A DNA stretch of 64,000 nucleotides, taken from positions 28,753,766 to 28,817,765 of the forward strand of contig CM060072.1 in assembly GCA_030533445.1 (NCBI GenBank), written 5' to 3'. A program made the translations under genes and the position numbers. Origin of the DNA: Cyprinodon diabolis (taxonomy: Eukaryota > Chordata > Actinopteri > Cyprinodontiformes > Cyprinodontidae). The notes beneath the pieces are model-generated. The model did no database searches and was not told the DNA's origin. It worked only from the letters and a program-made list of their open reading frames with translations. Below, in pieces: positions 11,331 through 23,175 of this stretch (positions within the stretch are counted from its first letter, which is position 1; each line of letters opens with the position of its first letter).

Positions 11331-14309
11331 TCGGTATTTTAAAGGGTCTTATGTAGAAAATTCCCCATGATCTATTGGACTCCAAATGCAACAACATATA
11401 CAGAATTATTTCTACGAAAAGAGGATGAATCCAAGATGAAAATAAAGTACAACAAATTTCAATAAAGAACATTTTTATGGACACTGACTAGAAGAAGGCC
11501 TGGCTATTAGTAGTGCTCTCCAATCATATAAGAGATTCACATCATTTTACACACTTTATATCCTACAAATTTATATTTTTCTAAATTCTCAGATATTGAA
11601 GTTAAATGCAGTTTTTGTAATATGGAACATAAACCTTCTCTCATTTATTCTATTACTGTACCCACTCTATCAATGTTTGGACTCTTGTACAATATATGTG
11701 TAACTCAAACATATATTGTAATTGACTGTAGGAGTGTAATACTGTATTTTGGACATGGAGACAGTTATTTTTATTACAAACCAACTAATTTTGTATGGCA
11801 AATTTAATTACACAAATGTAATCTTCAGATGTTTCTCACAAATTCAAAGAGTACACAATATCCCGTACATTAATTGATTCAAAACACATTACTTTCATTG
11901 ATATTTTTGAAAGAATGTAATTACACTCATTTTGATTGCTGGTTTTATTTTAGAGCACCTTTCTAATTTTCCTCGGTTCTAATGTTTTTGTAAAATCTTT
12001 TCAATAAAATTTATAAAACTCCCTATTATCTTTTTACCTTTGACAAGAGAATTTAGACTCCGTCAAGTATACTTTTTAAAATTATCCAATTTCTGTAACA
12101 CACTTACAGTATAATTTGCAAGAAATTTCATATTGAATTTTTGTTAAAACCAGACATATGCAATGCAACTAAAAGCGTTCATTCATTCAAAGAGAAATTA
12201 CACCAAATGCCAATAACTAAATACACAGAGAGAGAAAATGTCAAGACTCAGAGCAGAGGACCCAGTATTCAGGCCAGACAGACAGTGGGATAACTTCAAA
12301 GGTGTTAATTAACACACAGACTGCGGATCTGCAGTAGTAGTGGGCAGTGGCCGTCTAAGGGTGGAGTCTCTGCAGGAGAGAAACACAGGTTAGTGACCAT
12401 CATAATCTGACAGAGGACTATTATGAACGTGCATGTAGCTAACCTGGTTTACAAGTTCAGTCCATGCCCAGAGAATGAGGTAGGATCCAGCCGTTGGGCT
12501 TCCGACAAGGTGTGGCAGGCACAAGTGTCCCCGATGCTGCAGCCAGGTCAGGCAAACAGATTAGAACAGGAGCAGGCAGACTCAGAGGTCCAGGAGTCCA
12601 AAGACAGTTCAGGCAAACCGTTCAGACAGGAACAGGCAGGCTCAGTGGTTGAGAGGCAGAATAGGTCAGGATCGGGTAATCAGAAACACCAAAGTACTCT
12701 AAAAACACTCTCACCACTGGCTAGAGAGAACAAGAATAATCAGAACCTAATGACTGGATGCTAGCACCTTTAATAGAGACAGGAGCAGTTGGATCAGATG
12801 AGCAGTAATTAGAAACCGGGTAGAGTTAGACAGGTGAATCCAATGAGCAATCAAGCCAGTCGTCAGTGCCAAAAATATTAGTTTACAAAGCTTAATGATG
12901 AAAGCCAATGAAATAAAGTGATAAAATAACACTACCAGATTTAGTGGAAGCCAACCATCTGCACATCTCAGGTATCAAAGTGTATCTTTCTCAGTTGATA
13001 TAATAGGAAATAAATATTGCTCTTTTATTTCTTTAGTTCCTGGGATATTCCTGGGCCAGTTAAATGGTTTTTACTTGACATGAGCGGTGGAGTTAAAGGT
13101 AAAATGGAGAATCTTTGCAATTTTTTTAAAAAGAGACTCACCATCTCCACAAAAAATAAAAAAATCTCCACAAAAAAAATCTCCACAAAATAGTTACAAG
13201 GAGATTACAAGGAGAAAGCCCATTTCTCCTAGTACACGCTCTGTTTAAAAGTTGCTGTTTGCATTGCTCATACAAGCTTATTTTCCAAAAGAAGATTTGC
13301 AATTTTTCCACTATGTCAGACTCACCGCTGGTAAGGGAAAATGGGGACGAGCACATAGGACAGCGTTATGTAAACATATTACCAGAATGATTGACAATCA
13401 GGATGACCATTTATTTTGATGATCCAAACAGAAAAAGAACATCCTCCACTACACCTTTAAAAGTTGTTTATTTATCTAACACTTTAAAAAGGTGATTACC
13501 CATTTGAAATGTATTTACAATAACCATATAGATACTTGCAGTCGTGCAAATTACATGTTGGGTCTAATCATGTACCTACACATTAAGCTGAAGGCTTTTG
13601 ACTACCGTTTGTGGACTTCCTTATAGTAAAGAATTACAATAGTCCAGCCTTGAGGTAACAAATGCATGGACTAGTTCCTCAGCATCACCTGTGGACAGGA
13701 TAGCTTACATTATAGTAATCTTCTGGAGATGACAGAAAAAAGTTCTAGAAACCTGTTTAATATAAGATTCAGATGACAAGTCCTGATCAGAAATAAGATG
13801 TTATATAATATCTGAAGCTAATTAATGCCATCCATATGAAGTGCCAGACTAATCTGCTTATTTTTCAAAGACTGTTCCAAAATAATAACTTCTCTCTTTT
13901 TTATTATTCAAAGCAAAACATTTGAAGTCATTCAGGTTTTACAAGACATGCATGTAGTCTATATTATTTTGTTAGTTTGATCAGGATTAATGGACAAATA
14001 TAGGTAAGTTTCATCAGCATAACAGTGGAAATGAAACCCAAACTAGTTATTATCACAATTGGAAACAAAGACATAGTAAAGAGTTTTGGCCCTAGCACTA
14101 ATTTCTCGGTACTTCTCAAGTAATCTAAGAGCTTGAAAAAAATGTCAGTAATATGAACAAATAGATTTCTGTTTGACTAATAACAATTAAACCAGTTTAG
14201 TGCGGTTCTCTTAAATTTATACAACACCTTGAAGCAGCGAAAACTAACAGGACAGGTACAGAAACAAGTACATTACTTGAAGCTGGAAAATTCCAGTTTA
14301 GGTAACTGG
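11331..14309. other. intergenic, repeat-derived tract around 12240-12960
   Basis: AT-rich intergenic DNA upstream of USP25. From about 12240 to 12760 there is an imperfect reiterated tract built on CAGGCAAACAG / GAACAGGAGCAGGCAG units, typical of non-coding parts of teleost transposons but not assignable here. 13138-13215 holds short reiterations of CTCCACAAAA and CAAGGAGA. No gene seen. Confidence 0.5.
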
Positions 14310-14706
14310 ATGTGAAGTTTTCTAGACGAATTTTCTCCTCTCATCCAAGAGGCTTCTTCAGTTCTAACTAATGGTGGGAAGCAGTGAGATTAATATACTT
14401 TAGGTGGAACAAATTTGGAGGAAAGAAAGATGGCTCTGATCACTCCTACTGGATAGGCCATGGAGGTCACATGAGGTGTTAATGGTCATTAGGGGGTTCT
14501 GATGATTCGTTAACTCCCTCATTTTAGTCATATGCTTTATTGAAGTGTGAGTCAGGTGAGGACAGGTGGGAGGTGAATCTTCTGGCTATTGTTCCTAAAA
14601 GTGCTTTCTAAGTAAGTGAAAGGTTGTGTCTAAGACCACCCCCTCTGTTCATAGATGTTTTTTCCAGGTTAACTAAGATGGCTTCCTTAGCCCCTCGCTC
14701 AAACCA
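14310..14706 (-). mobile_element. Penelope-like retroelement, 3' end remnant
   Basis: Read on the minus strand, 14706 to about 14590 encodes WFERGAKEAILVNLEK…NRGGGLRH and a stop. I know this as the C-terminus of a very common teleost retroelement, which I believe is Penelope-like. A 3' trailer follows, with the hairpin-forming motif CCTCTTGGATGAGAGG at about 14339-14355. The 5' part is missing; upstream on the same strand it abuts Ty3/Gypsy sequence. Confidence 0.5.
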
Positions 14707-15890
14707 TCTTCCTTGGCCAGAATGCACATGGGTCTAGTGGACCAGACAGGAAAAGCTTGAAGAGAGTGACGTAAAAAACTTGATGAATCTTTAAATGATC
14801 TGGCACTTTTAGGCAAACTGCCGAGCGACTGAGCACTGCCCTGATTTCAAATGAAAAGAGGAATCTGGGAGAGAGTTTGAGATTAGACACCTTAAAATTA
14901 ATGTCAAGAGTTCATAGCCAAACCTTTTTTCCAGATGAGTACTGGGGAGTAGAAATCCTTGTGTGATCAGCCACACGTTGATTTGTTTCCACTGCCTGGT
15001 TTAGAGCAGAAACCGTCAGGTTCAAGGCCCGTCTGCAGCCCCTAATGTGGTGTTTGACCAAGGTAACGGCAATGCCCTGCTCGTCAGATGGAAACAGGGG
15101 AGGTTGGTATCCTAGAGAGGACTCAAATGGAGACAGACCAGTAGTCGAGGAAGTGTGACAATAGTGTACATATTTGAATCAAGTCAACTAAGTACGCCAT
15201 GACGAATGTGACGAACAGAGGCAGCGGAGGGATGCCTCAAGCTCTTGGTTCATTTATTCGGATTGAGTATTAGTTAAGAGATTAAGACTTGAACTGAGAG
15301 CCATTGCCTATCCCTAAATGTCCATTTAGGGATAGGCAATGGCTGAAGAACACCAATGGGAAGCTGGTGACTGGCTTTGTTGCGGTTACACACTGGACAG
15401 GCTAGAGCATAGCTTTTAACATCCTTATACCTCCACCATACACCAGAAATGTTGTCTAAGGAGTAGGAGAGTTCGGTTGATTTAAGGATGGCAGGATAAT
15501 TTTCCATGTGGGCCCAGTGAATGAGACAGTACATAATGGAAGTAGGAACATAAACTCGGTCCGGAGGTCTAGTGTGAGGGTCCGATGGGTCCGCCATGAG
15601 GCTCCCAAAATTCATAAAGGTTGAATTGAATACTGGTTGAGATTTTGGGTTCCTGGTCACTGAAGTATTGCCTAGACATGGCATCGGGTTTGGTGTTTTT
15701 AGAGCCTGTATGGTAAGAGATGAAAGACATTTCAGAGATCCAACTTGTTGAAGAAATATGAGCCATGAACCAGACCAAAAGCTGCTTAGAGAAGAAGAAG
15801 TTAATATTTATTTTTCCAAATTAATTTGGTTGAGGCCCCTGTAATCAATATAAGCTCTTAGTGATCCATCCTTTTTAACTCAATCCGTTA
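14699..15890 (-). mobile_element. Ty3/Gypsy LTR retrotransposon pol remnant
   Basis: In minus-strand order: a reverse-transcriptase start (DGSLRAYIDYRGLNQI, ~15878-15820), an abrupt jump to the end of RNase H (YHTGSKNTKPDAMSRQY, ~15720-15660), the integrase zinc-binding region (YALACPVCNRNK followed by LQPLPIP, ~15410-15320), an integrase stretch broken into several frames, and the chromodomain-proximal KLSPRFLFSFEI…HQVFYV block (14890-14760). Most of the RT is deleted, and frameshifts and stops interrupt the rest. It is a dead fossil. No LTRs were identified. Confidence 0.75.
15299..15344. repeat. perfect 21-bp inverted repeat, 4-base loop
   Basis: Left arm 15299-15319 (AGCCATTGCCTATCCCTAAA and T), loop GTCC, right arm 15324-15344, fully complementary. 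It lies inside the integrase part of the Gypsy remnant, where it terminates recognisable coding similarity. It looks like a fold-back duplication. Confidence 0.9.
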
Positions 15891-17064
15891 TTTTTTACCC
15901 CGGAAAGTAACACAGTATTATAGTGTTCTCCAAACCCAGCCTGATTATTTGAACAAAGAAAACATTCTAACACTCAAACACTGCAAATTAAATTATTTGC
16001 TGTTTTTATTTCAGTCCAACATGGTAGACACCCAGCTACTAACACTAAACTGGGTCAGTCCTTAGATGTTCAGAAAAACTTGTAATATCTAACAGTGGCA
16101 TAGTCAGGAAGCTTTAGTAACACTAACTAGGTCATATAAGTAGTGCAGATAAATATTAATGGATTCAGAAGAAAAAAAGGCAACAGCCGTGGGGGTTGGA
16201 AAAATAAAATAGGATTTAGTCCACAAATTATGTAAATAACGATCTTTTTTAAAACAACACTGCTATAAAGAAAATTGGAAATATTTTTTCTCATAAGGTT
16301 CATATTCGACTTGAGACCTGTTATTGTTATCTTTCATCAGCAGATGGCAGCATTTTCCTTTGGAGCAATTGGCTCGGTTTGCACTATGTAAATCAAGTAC
16401 TCTTAATAACAAAGTCATGTTATTTTCCATTTTTAGCTCTGTGTCTTATTCAATATTTTATGCTGAGGAACTAAAGGATACTCAACCCAGACTCCTAAAA
16501 TCCTCTACTGCCTGAAGAGACAAACAGAGAGGTAAAAGACAGGAAATAGTTCAACTGATCAACTGGTGAAGAGAAACAGTTGCAGCAGCAGCGTAAACAA
16601 AACATGATCTGATATGACAAGTGAACACTGGATTGTTGAAGATCAAACTAGATCCTGAAAGTTAGCCTTAGGCCGGGGAGACGCATCACCCACACCAGAA
16701 CATTTCAAACCCATCGTCCATCCGTCTCATTCAATATTACCACATAGATTTAACTTCTAAATATAACAAAATCATTGATATTCCTCTTTCATCTCATAAA
16801 AGAGACAAAAAAAGTCTAAAATACAGAATCAGAAAAAAAAATGTATGGGACCAACATCCCCCCTTCGAAATCTCTTTATTTGTCACAGTTAAATATTCTA
16901 GTGGTTTCTAGTTTTTAATCTATTAAGGAACTGTGATTAATTATTTCATTAATTAATTATTTTGGTTAAGCCTAAGAAAAATAATAAAATAAAATAAGAT
17001 ACCCAAAATATATAGGCTATAAAAAAAAAAAAAAAAAAAAAAAAGCCAGAGTAATTATTCTTGT
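15891..17064. other. intergenic, nothing recognised
   Basis: AT-rich sequence without gene or delimitable repeat. It ends in a 24-base A-run (17021-17044) that may be the tail of a retroposed sequence. Confidence 0.5.
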
Positions 17065-17440
17065 GGTTAAGCTTCAGCTGCTCAGTGGGTAGCACTGCTG
17101 CCTTGCAGCAATAAGGTTGAGGGTTCCATTCCCGGCCCGGGGTCTTACGGCATGGAGTTTGCATGTTCTCCCTCAGCATGCGTGGGTTCTCTCTGGGTAC
17201 TCCAGCTTCCTCCCACAGTCCAAAAACATGACTGTTTGGTTAATTGGCTTCTCTAAATTCTCTGTGCGTTAATGGTTGTTTGTCCTGTCTGTCTCTGTGT
17301 TGCCTTTTGATGGACTGGTGACCTGTCCAGGGTGTACCCTGCCTCTTGCCCGTAGACAGCTGGAGATAGGCGGCAGAACAGCTTGCGTGGCCCCACTTGG
17401 GATTAGGCATGTCAGAAAATGGACAGAAAAAATGGATGGT
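17065..17440 (+). repeat. teleost SINE/LINE-type dispersed repeat
   Basis: It starts with a tRNA-like head (CTCAGTGGGTAGCACTGCTG, then GAGGGTTCCATTCCCGGCC as B-box region) and runs through the familiar body (GGAGTTTGCATGTTCTCC, CCTCCCACAGTCCAAAAAC, GACCTGTCCAGGGTGTACCC) to GAAAATGGACAG…ATGGATGG. This is one of the commonest dispersed repeats in teleost genomes. No protein-coding capacity. Confidence 0.85.
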
Positions 17441-17959
17441 TAAGTTTCACTGGCAACATTCAGCCCTGGTTGCTTTAATGTCAGTGGAATCAAAAAAGGG
17501 TCTAGAACCTGTTATCACTTTCTGACAAAACCTCAGAAAGCAGCACTTTTTTTCTGAACTAAAAGAACTGTAATAAAATAAAATAAACATACATTTTGAG
17601 ACTTTATTAAAGCTGGCATTGTGAGCATCATCAACGCTTCTTTTCTATTGGTACCTATTTTTTTTGACGGAGGGGGGTTGAAATCTGTTTAGACAATTTA
17701 AATGTTTAAGTGTGTCTTAAAAGAAAAAAATAAATAGAGCAAGGATAAGACAACATCCAATCTTCCCAGGAGTGGATGTGTCAACAAACACAAACCCAAG
17801 GTCAAAACTTCAAAATAACCTCACAGTTTCATATCAGACCTTACAGGCTCCGGTAGCATGATGAATATTATATTATTATTATATTATATTATTTATGACC
17901 AGACAGAAAAATGAGGGAGGAGCAGGTTTGGGGGTGTCTTATCCAACGGAAACAGAGCT

Positions 17960-18060
17960 GGATGGATGGATGGATGGATGGATGGATGGATGGATGGATG
18001 GATGATGAATAGATGGATGGATGATGAATGGTAAGACTGATGGATGGGTGGATGGATGGC
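17960..18060 (+). repeat. (GGAT)n microsatellite, interrupted
   Basis: About ten uninterrupted GGAT units, then variants with GATGAT and GAATG. Such tetramer runs often grow from the ATGGATGG tail of the repeat type seen just upstream. Confidence 0.9.
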
Positions 18061-18359
18061 TGATGATGGAATATCTGAAATTATTATTGATTTTCAAGTA
18101 ACATCATACTTTTAAAGGTAACACAATGACTGGCTTCTCTCATTATTTTATCTTTGTTTTCCACATGCAAATGTCTCAAGAAGTACAGGGTTGGAGTTCT
18201 TTCATAGTTCTAATTTTCTAACTCCAGGACAGAAGGTCAGGTCAGGGTTTCTGGGAATCCACTCCAGGACTTATGTTTCTCCCAAGAAGACAAAGAGACT
18301 AAAGATCCATTGATGTAACATTCACTCACCTGATTTTTCCAGCTCCCTAAATAATGATA

Positions 18360-18580
18360 ATTGAACTTTATTGATCTCATATTGGAGAAATGTACCTCTG
18401 CACTTAACCCATACCCTTGGGGAGCAGTGTGCTGCCATTGTGCTGTGCCCGAGGAGCAGTGTGGGGTTAAGGGTCTTACTCAGAGACTCAGAGTAGCAGT
18501 CTGTGGGAGTGGGGCTCGAACTCAGAACCCCAGGATTCCATGCTCTTTGCCCTAACCACTAGGCCACCACCCTCCTCCAT
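18360..18580 (+). repeat. teleost LINE/SINE 3'-tail repeat
   Basis: TTTATTGATCTCATATTGGA at the left end, then GGAGCAGTGTGCTGCCATTG, GGGGCTCGAACTCAGAACCC and CCCTAACCACTAGGCCACCA. The last two are the usual reversed tRNA-like signature of this repeat type. Related terminal pieces occur at 30294-30531 and about 30826-30870. Confidence 0.75.
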
Positions 18581-21500
18581 CAGAGGCTTTGTTTTTTTAC
18601 TTATAATCTATCTGTTATATGACAGTGCCTCTTTACCCTTCACACTGATCAAGACAGTGAAAAATTACATTACTTTTTCTGTCAAAACCCCAAGAGAGTT
18701 ACTTTCACTTATAGATGCATTATTGTTTTTTTTCCCCCTGCTTTTGACATAAGTTGTAGTTTGGATTTTTTTTTCATTTTAGCTAATGCATGCTTTGGAG
18801 AGGTACCAGCTCCTTGAAATCCTCAAGCAGGATAAAACAAATAGAAAAATGACTGAATAAAGCTGAGGAAGATATGCAACTCTTGATCTAATTGAGTTTT
18901 GAACAAATGACAAAAAGGGGTCCTAACATGCAAACATTTTTTCTGTCTGTCTGATTTAAATTATTCTGACTTAAAGTTTTGAAGGATTACCATATTATTT
19001 CTATTTGCTAAGTGGCAAAACACTGTAGAGCATGAACATTTTACGTTTTTTCCTCATTACTTTCTTTAGACTTCAGGTTGTACATGCACTAATGTCTTAT
19101 AAAAAAAAACGTAGCTAGATCTCCAAAAGAGAATAATGGGGATGTGAAAGACAGAAACAATGATAATAAAAAGGACTAAATATCATGGCATGCCCTTCCA
19201 TCATAGCATACAGTTAGAAGGGTCTGTCCCCACAGATGTTTAGCTGCAAGGGTTACGTCCATCAACCCCAAAACAAAGCAAAAGACTTTATGAAGAAGCT
19301 GGTAAGCTGCGAGGAGAGCTCTCGCAAAGCATCATGGGATATATTTGCTTGTCTAGTGACCATGGACAATCACTACTTTTTAAGGTGCATTGTGGGAAAT
19401 TTGGAGTCCACTACTTTTTCATCCAATATACGTTTGGACATTCATCTAAAATGACATAATCACTATATAATGCCCTATCTAGTGATTAGGGCAGACATTA
19501 GGATATGTGTCAGGTATCTCCCTTTTTGCTCTCTCCTCACAGCTGTTCCACATTCCCCAGGTTACCTCACCTTGATCGATGTCATCAGTCACCTCTCTTC
19601 CCTTCTACTGTATATAGTGACTGGTTGTCACTGTTCTTTGCTGGTTTCTCCAGTTACTCTGACCATGCCTCATGTCCGGTTCAATGCTTTGAAGTCTTTG
19701 TAAGCTTTTCTCTTTTCTTAATAAAATCTTCAACAGGCTTATTCTAACTTCATTTCTAAGTTTTGGTCCAGCTCTTAAAAGACAAAGCATAACACCGTCA
19801 TCCTCTAAATAGCAGTGAAACAAAAGCTTAGCTCATTAACTGGCATCATCCGGGGATCATTTACTAACATGACGTCAGCAGGGACACCACATACTGTAGA
19901 ATTTAATCAATGCTTCAGCACACGAGTTGCTATCAGTAAATCAGTCATATTCAAGTATTATATTTATGCAACAGAGTCCAAGTATTTTTAACACTTCCAC
20001 GTTATTGTTTTCTCAACAGGACCTGCATCTATCCTGAGGCAAGAGAATACAAAAAGTGATGGGGAAGCTAAAAGCCTTTATCTTCACAGTGAGGAAAGGG
20101 ATCGAATATGAGGTCTTGGTCTTCAAACCTGATAAGACTGCATTTCTGCAGGAAATGACTGTGCTACAGGGAGGGTCACACAATTCCAATATTTCAAATG
20201 CGCCTTGCATTGCTGTGATAGATGTTAAAATGCGATACTGTAAAGGCAAAAGGTGTTGCTGAACAGCAGGAATTAGTCAGTAGGTTTTTGACAAAAAAAA
20301 AAAAAACTCTAAAGAACCATGATCCCAGAAGAGTTCAACACCACTTGTTTAGACAGAATTTTAGGCACCAAATCTTCAAGGTTTATAAGAGTCACCAAAA
20401 ATAAAATCACGGAAAAGTATGATGTCTGTAAAAAATGTTAAAATCTTCTCTTCAAGGTTATAATCCCTGGAATATGTAAAAACCACAATTGCTTGCTGGA
20501 TTCAAAGGAAATGTACATGCAGTAAGTTTACTGTACCACAATCATGGCAAATAAAGGAAAGGTTCCGATTTTTAAAGTATGGTTAAACTAACGCTTATTA
20601 ACAATTAATTATTTACTTGCAGAAGATCTCACATTGATAGTGCTTTAACCTAGGTGAGTTGGTAGAGGCTGAAACTAGCACCCAGTCAAACAGAGAACCA
20701 AACCCAAAGTGTATTTCTGCCCTTTCAATCCTAGAAACTTAAAAAAAAAGAAGACAGTAACTTACCCTATTTTATAAAGCTTTAAACAGTGACTGTTAAA
20801 CTCTAGACCTCAGTGTCCCCAATATTTGTCTGAATTACCTCCCTAACAAACATGTTTTACAGCGAGCTGCTAATCACTTCATTTTTATTCAGATGTTAAA
20901 ATTACTAGATACAAATTTACTTAAACTGCTCTGATATAGTTTTTTTTAGGTTTTGAATTCATCTAAGAGAGACTCAGATCAGTTTCAATTTAATATATTA
21001 ATAAAGTATTTATAAAGGCGCTTTACAGAGACATTTCATTTAGATCATAGTCAGATTGGTTCAAAGCTTTTCGTCTAAGGAAACCTAAAATTCTGCTTCG
21101 AGCTTGGCCTATTTTGGACTTCTTTTGGCTTTTGCTTCGAGGACCAAATAATCTGTATTCAGACTAAAGCCTCTTTATGCTTCATGCATCCACAAGGTCA
21201 CACCACTATGCACAGCTTCCATGTGGTATCTGCTCAACCTGAAATACTGCACTGGGCACCTGGGGCAAAAGTTAAACATCTAAGATTTGTCATCCGATTA
21301 CATCATAGCGTGGCGCAGATGGATTGAATGACTCCTCGTTATGCGTCTGACAGATTCTAATATATCTGTAGAGTGGGGACTATAAATCTGATATCTGAGA
21401 TGATGGCACTGCTGCTGAAGCTCCTCAGAAAGGAGAAGTTTGGCATCCATTCTTTTGCCTGCTCTTTGTGTAAACTGTCATGGTTGCTAGGCAACAGAGC

Positions 21501-22789
21501 ATACAGGTGCACCTGGACTGGGTCCTTGGAGGACGCTGCCCCTGAACTTGTACACAACCTATGTGTGGCACGCATTTCAGCTTCTCAGGACTCTACTTTC
21601 TACTTCTACTGGAAGTTTTCTACTCATACTCTTGCTCTGAAAACCTACCAGTTTGCTTTTTACCCTTTCTCAGGTTCCTTCATGGTGGATGATCCTCCCA
21701 AGTCTCTTGGTTCCTTTAAAACCTCCAAGCTCCTCAAGAACCTCCTGGATCAAGCTTCTCCAGCTGGCAGTTTCTCTGGCTCCAGGAAGGAGCTCCTTCG
21801 AACCCTGCTCACCCTCCACCATCTCCCCTCACCAATTGCTCACTGATCTTAAAAAACCTTAACCCCGGATCAGTCAACTTCTCCTTGGCTCCAAAGCTAC
21901 CGCATCCTATCGATTTCCCCTGGCAGTCCTCTACAATCCAAACAGTACGAAGAACTACAACACAATGGCATAGTTTTCTCCTTGGTGGAAACCTCAAGCC
22001 TAATCACTCTTGTTCTCCCAATGGATCTAATGGATCACAGCTCCGGATTCCCGGATCCCTGATATCCTGCAATTATTGATTCATTGTTTGTAAATAAACT
22101 CCCAAAATCACCTTCGCATCGTTTGAATGTCTTACATGTTTAAACAAATGCTAAAAGGGTGACGGTGACTTCGCAGATAGCCCCGGTTGATGAGAGATAG
22201 CTCCTGATGGCCATGGTTCCCATATTTGGCCCATAAATGTCAATATAATCAACAGATTGTGAAAAACAATTACAAAGAAATTGCTGTGATTTCTACTTGT
22301 GGTGTTTTAAATGTGCTGTTTGTGCTGAACATGCCCACCTAAGGCTTGACTGAAAATTAGATAGAAGGGAAAGTCACTCGGAATACAAAAGCTGCAGATG
22401 TGTCGGCGCGTCTCTTTTCCTGGTTGAACGTCGCTGCGTCAAGCATAGCTGAGGCTTGAGATGACTCAAAGAGAGGTATCAACCCCAATTTTGGAAATCA
22501 GTGGTTTAGAATATTTTAATATGATGTTGTGCTAGTGGCAGCAGGCTGTGACCCCACTTGGGGTCCCTGATCAACCAGTATAGGGTCTTGAGGTTCACTA
22601 CAGAATTGAACTACACAACAAATACTGATGATAAAGTGCTTCAACAAATGACGGCATTGCTTCATAATGGACAAAATCAACTACTTTAATTGTTGATGCT
22701 GTTTTTAAATTATTACACCTGTGGTTGATTTCATTTTTACAGACATTTCAACACTCAATCACAGTTTTGTGGATTAAAAGCTGAAAACT
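18581..22789. other. intergenic, no supported gene
   Basis: Several short open frames exist, the longest 157 codons at 21373-21846, but none shows a known domain or plausible exon structure. 19505-19745 and 21590-22110 are pyrimidine-rich and end with AATAAA-type signals (CTTAATAAAATCTTC; GTAAATAAACTCCC), compatible with fragments of LTRs or UTRs of old retroelements, but I cannot identify them. Confidence 0.4.
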
Positions 22790-22899
22790 TTTGGAACCTC
22801 TGCCTTCCATCCTCTATGTCTTAAGAAGATGTTGGGAGGGAAATCCTGTGGAAAAGCTTAAGTGTTTTAGAGACATTAGTTTGCATCCTACACACCTAC

Positions 22900-23175
22900 A
22901 CCTATTCTTGCTCAAGAGATTGGGGGCAAACTCTTTCCATCTCAGTCATTGTGTCTTTGGGCAGCAGACTTCACCTGCTTTTTCTGCATTGGGTTGTCAC
23001 AGGGCCCAGGGGCCCCTGGCAGTCTGCCCCAGGCAGCTGTGGGAACAAGGTACCTTGAAACCATCAGTGTGTGAATGTGTGGGTGAAGGACCCAAAGTAA
23101 TGTGAAGCTCTTTGGGGTCCTCAGGCTTCATAATGTGTTATGTAAGTACAGGCCATTTACCGTTCTGATTGGCAT
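22900..23175 (+). repeat. dispersed teleost repeat, 3' end
   Basis: AGGCAGCTGTGGGAACAAGG, GTGTGTGAATGTGTGGGTGA, GTGAAGCTCTTTGGGGTCCT and GTAAGTACAGGCCATTTACC follow one another as in the 3' end of an abundant teleost repeat (usual wording: AAGCGCTTTGGGT…TATATAAGTACAGGCCATTTACC). No coding capacity. Confidence 0.65.

Noticed and set aside
12540..12700. CRISPR-like reiteration of CAGGCAAAC/GAACAGGAGCAGG
   Set aside because: Units are irregular, with no constant spacer length, in a vertebrate genome. A decayed repeat.
17066..17130. tRNA gene at the SINE head
   Set aside because: A- and B-box-like words are present but no cloverleaf forms and the SINE body follows.
21373..21846. 157-codon open frame
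   Set aside because: No domain or retroelement motif that I can name. Possibly part of an old repeat, but not supportable as a gene.
19505..22110. Possible solo LTRs (pyrimidine-rich stretches with AATAAA)
   Set aside because: No matching pair of ends, no TG…CA borders or target duplication could be found.
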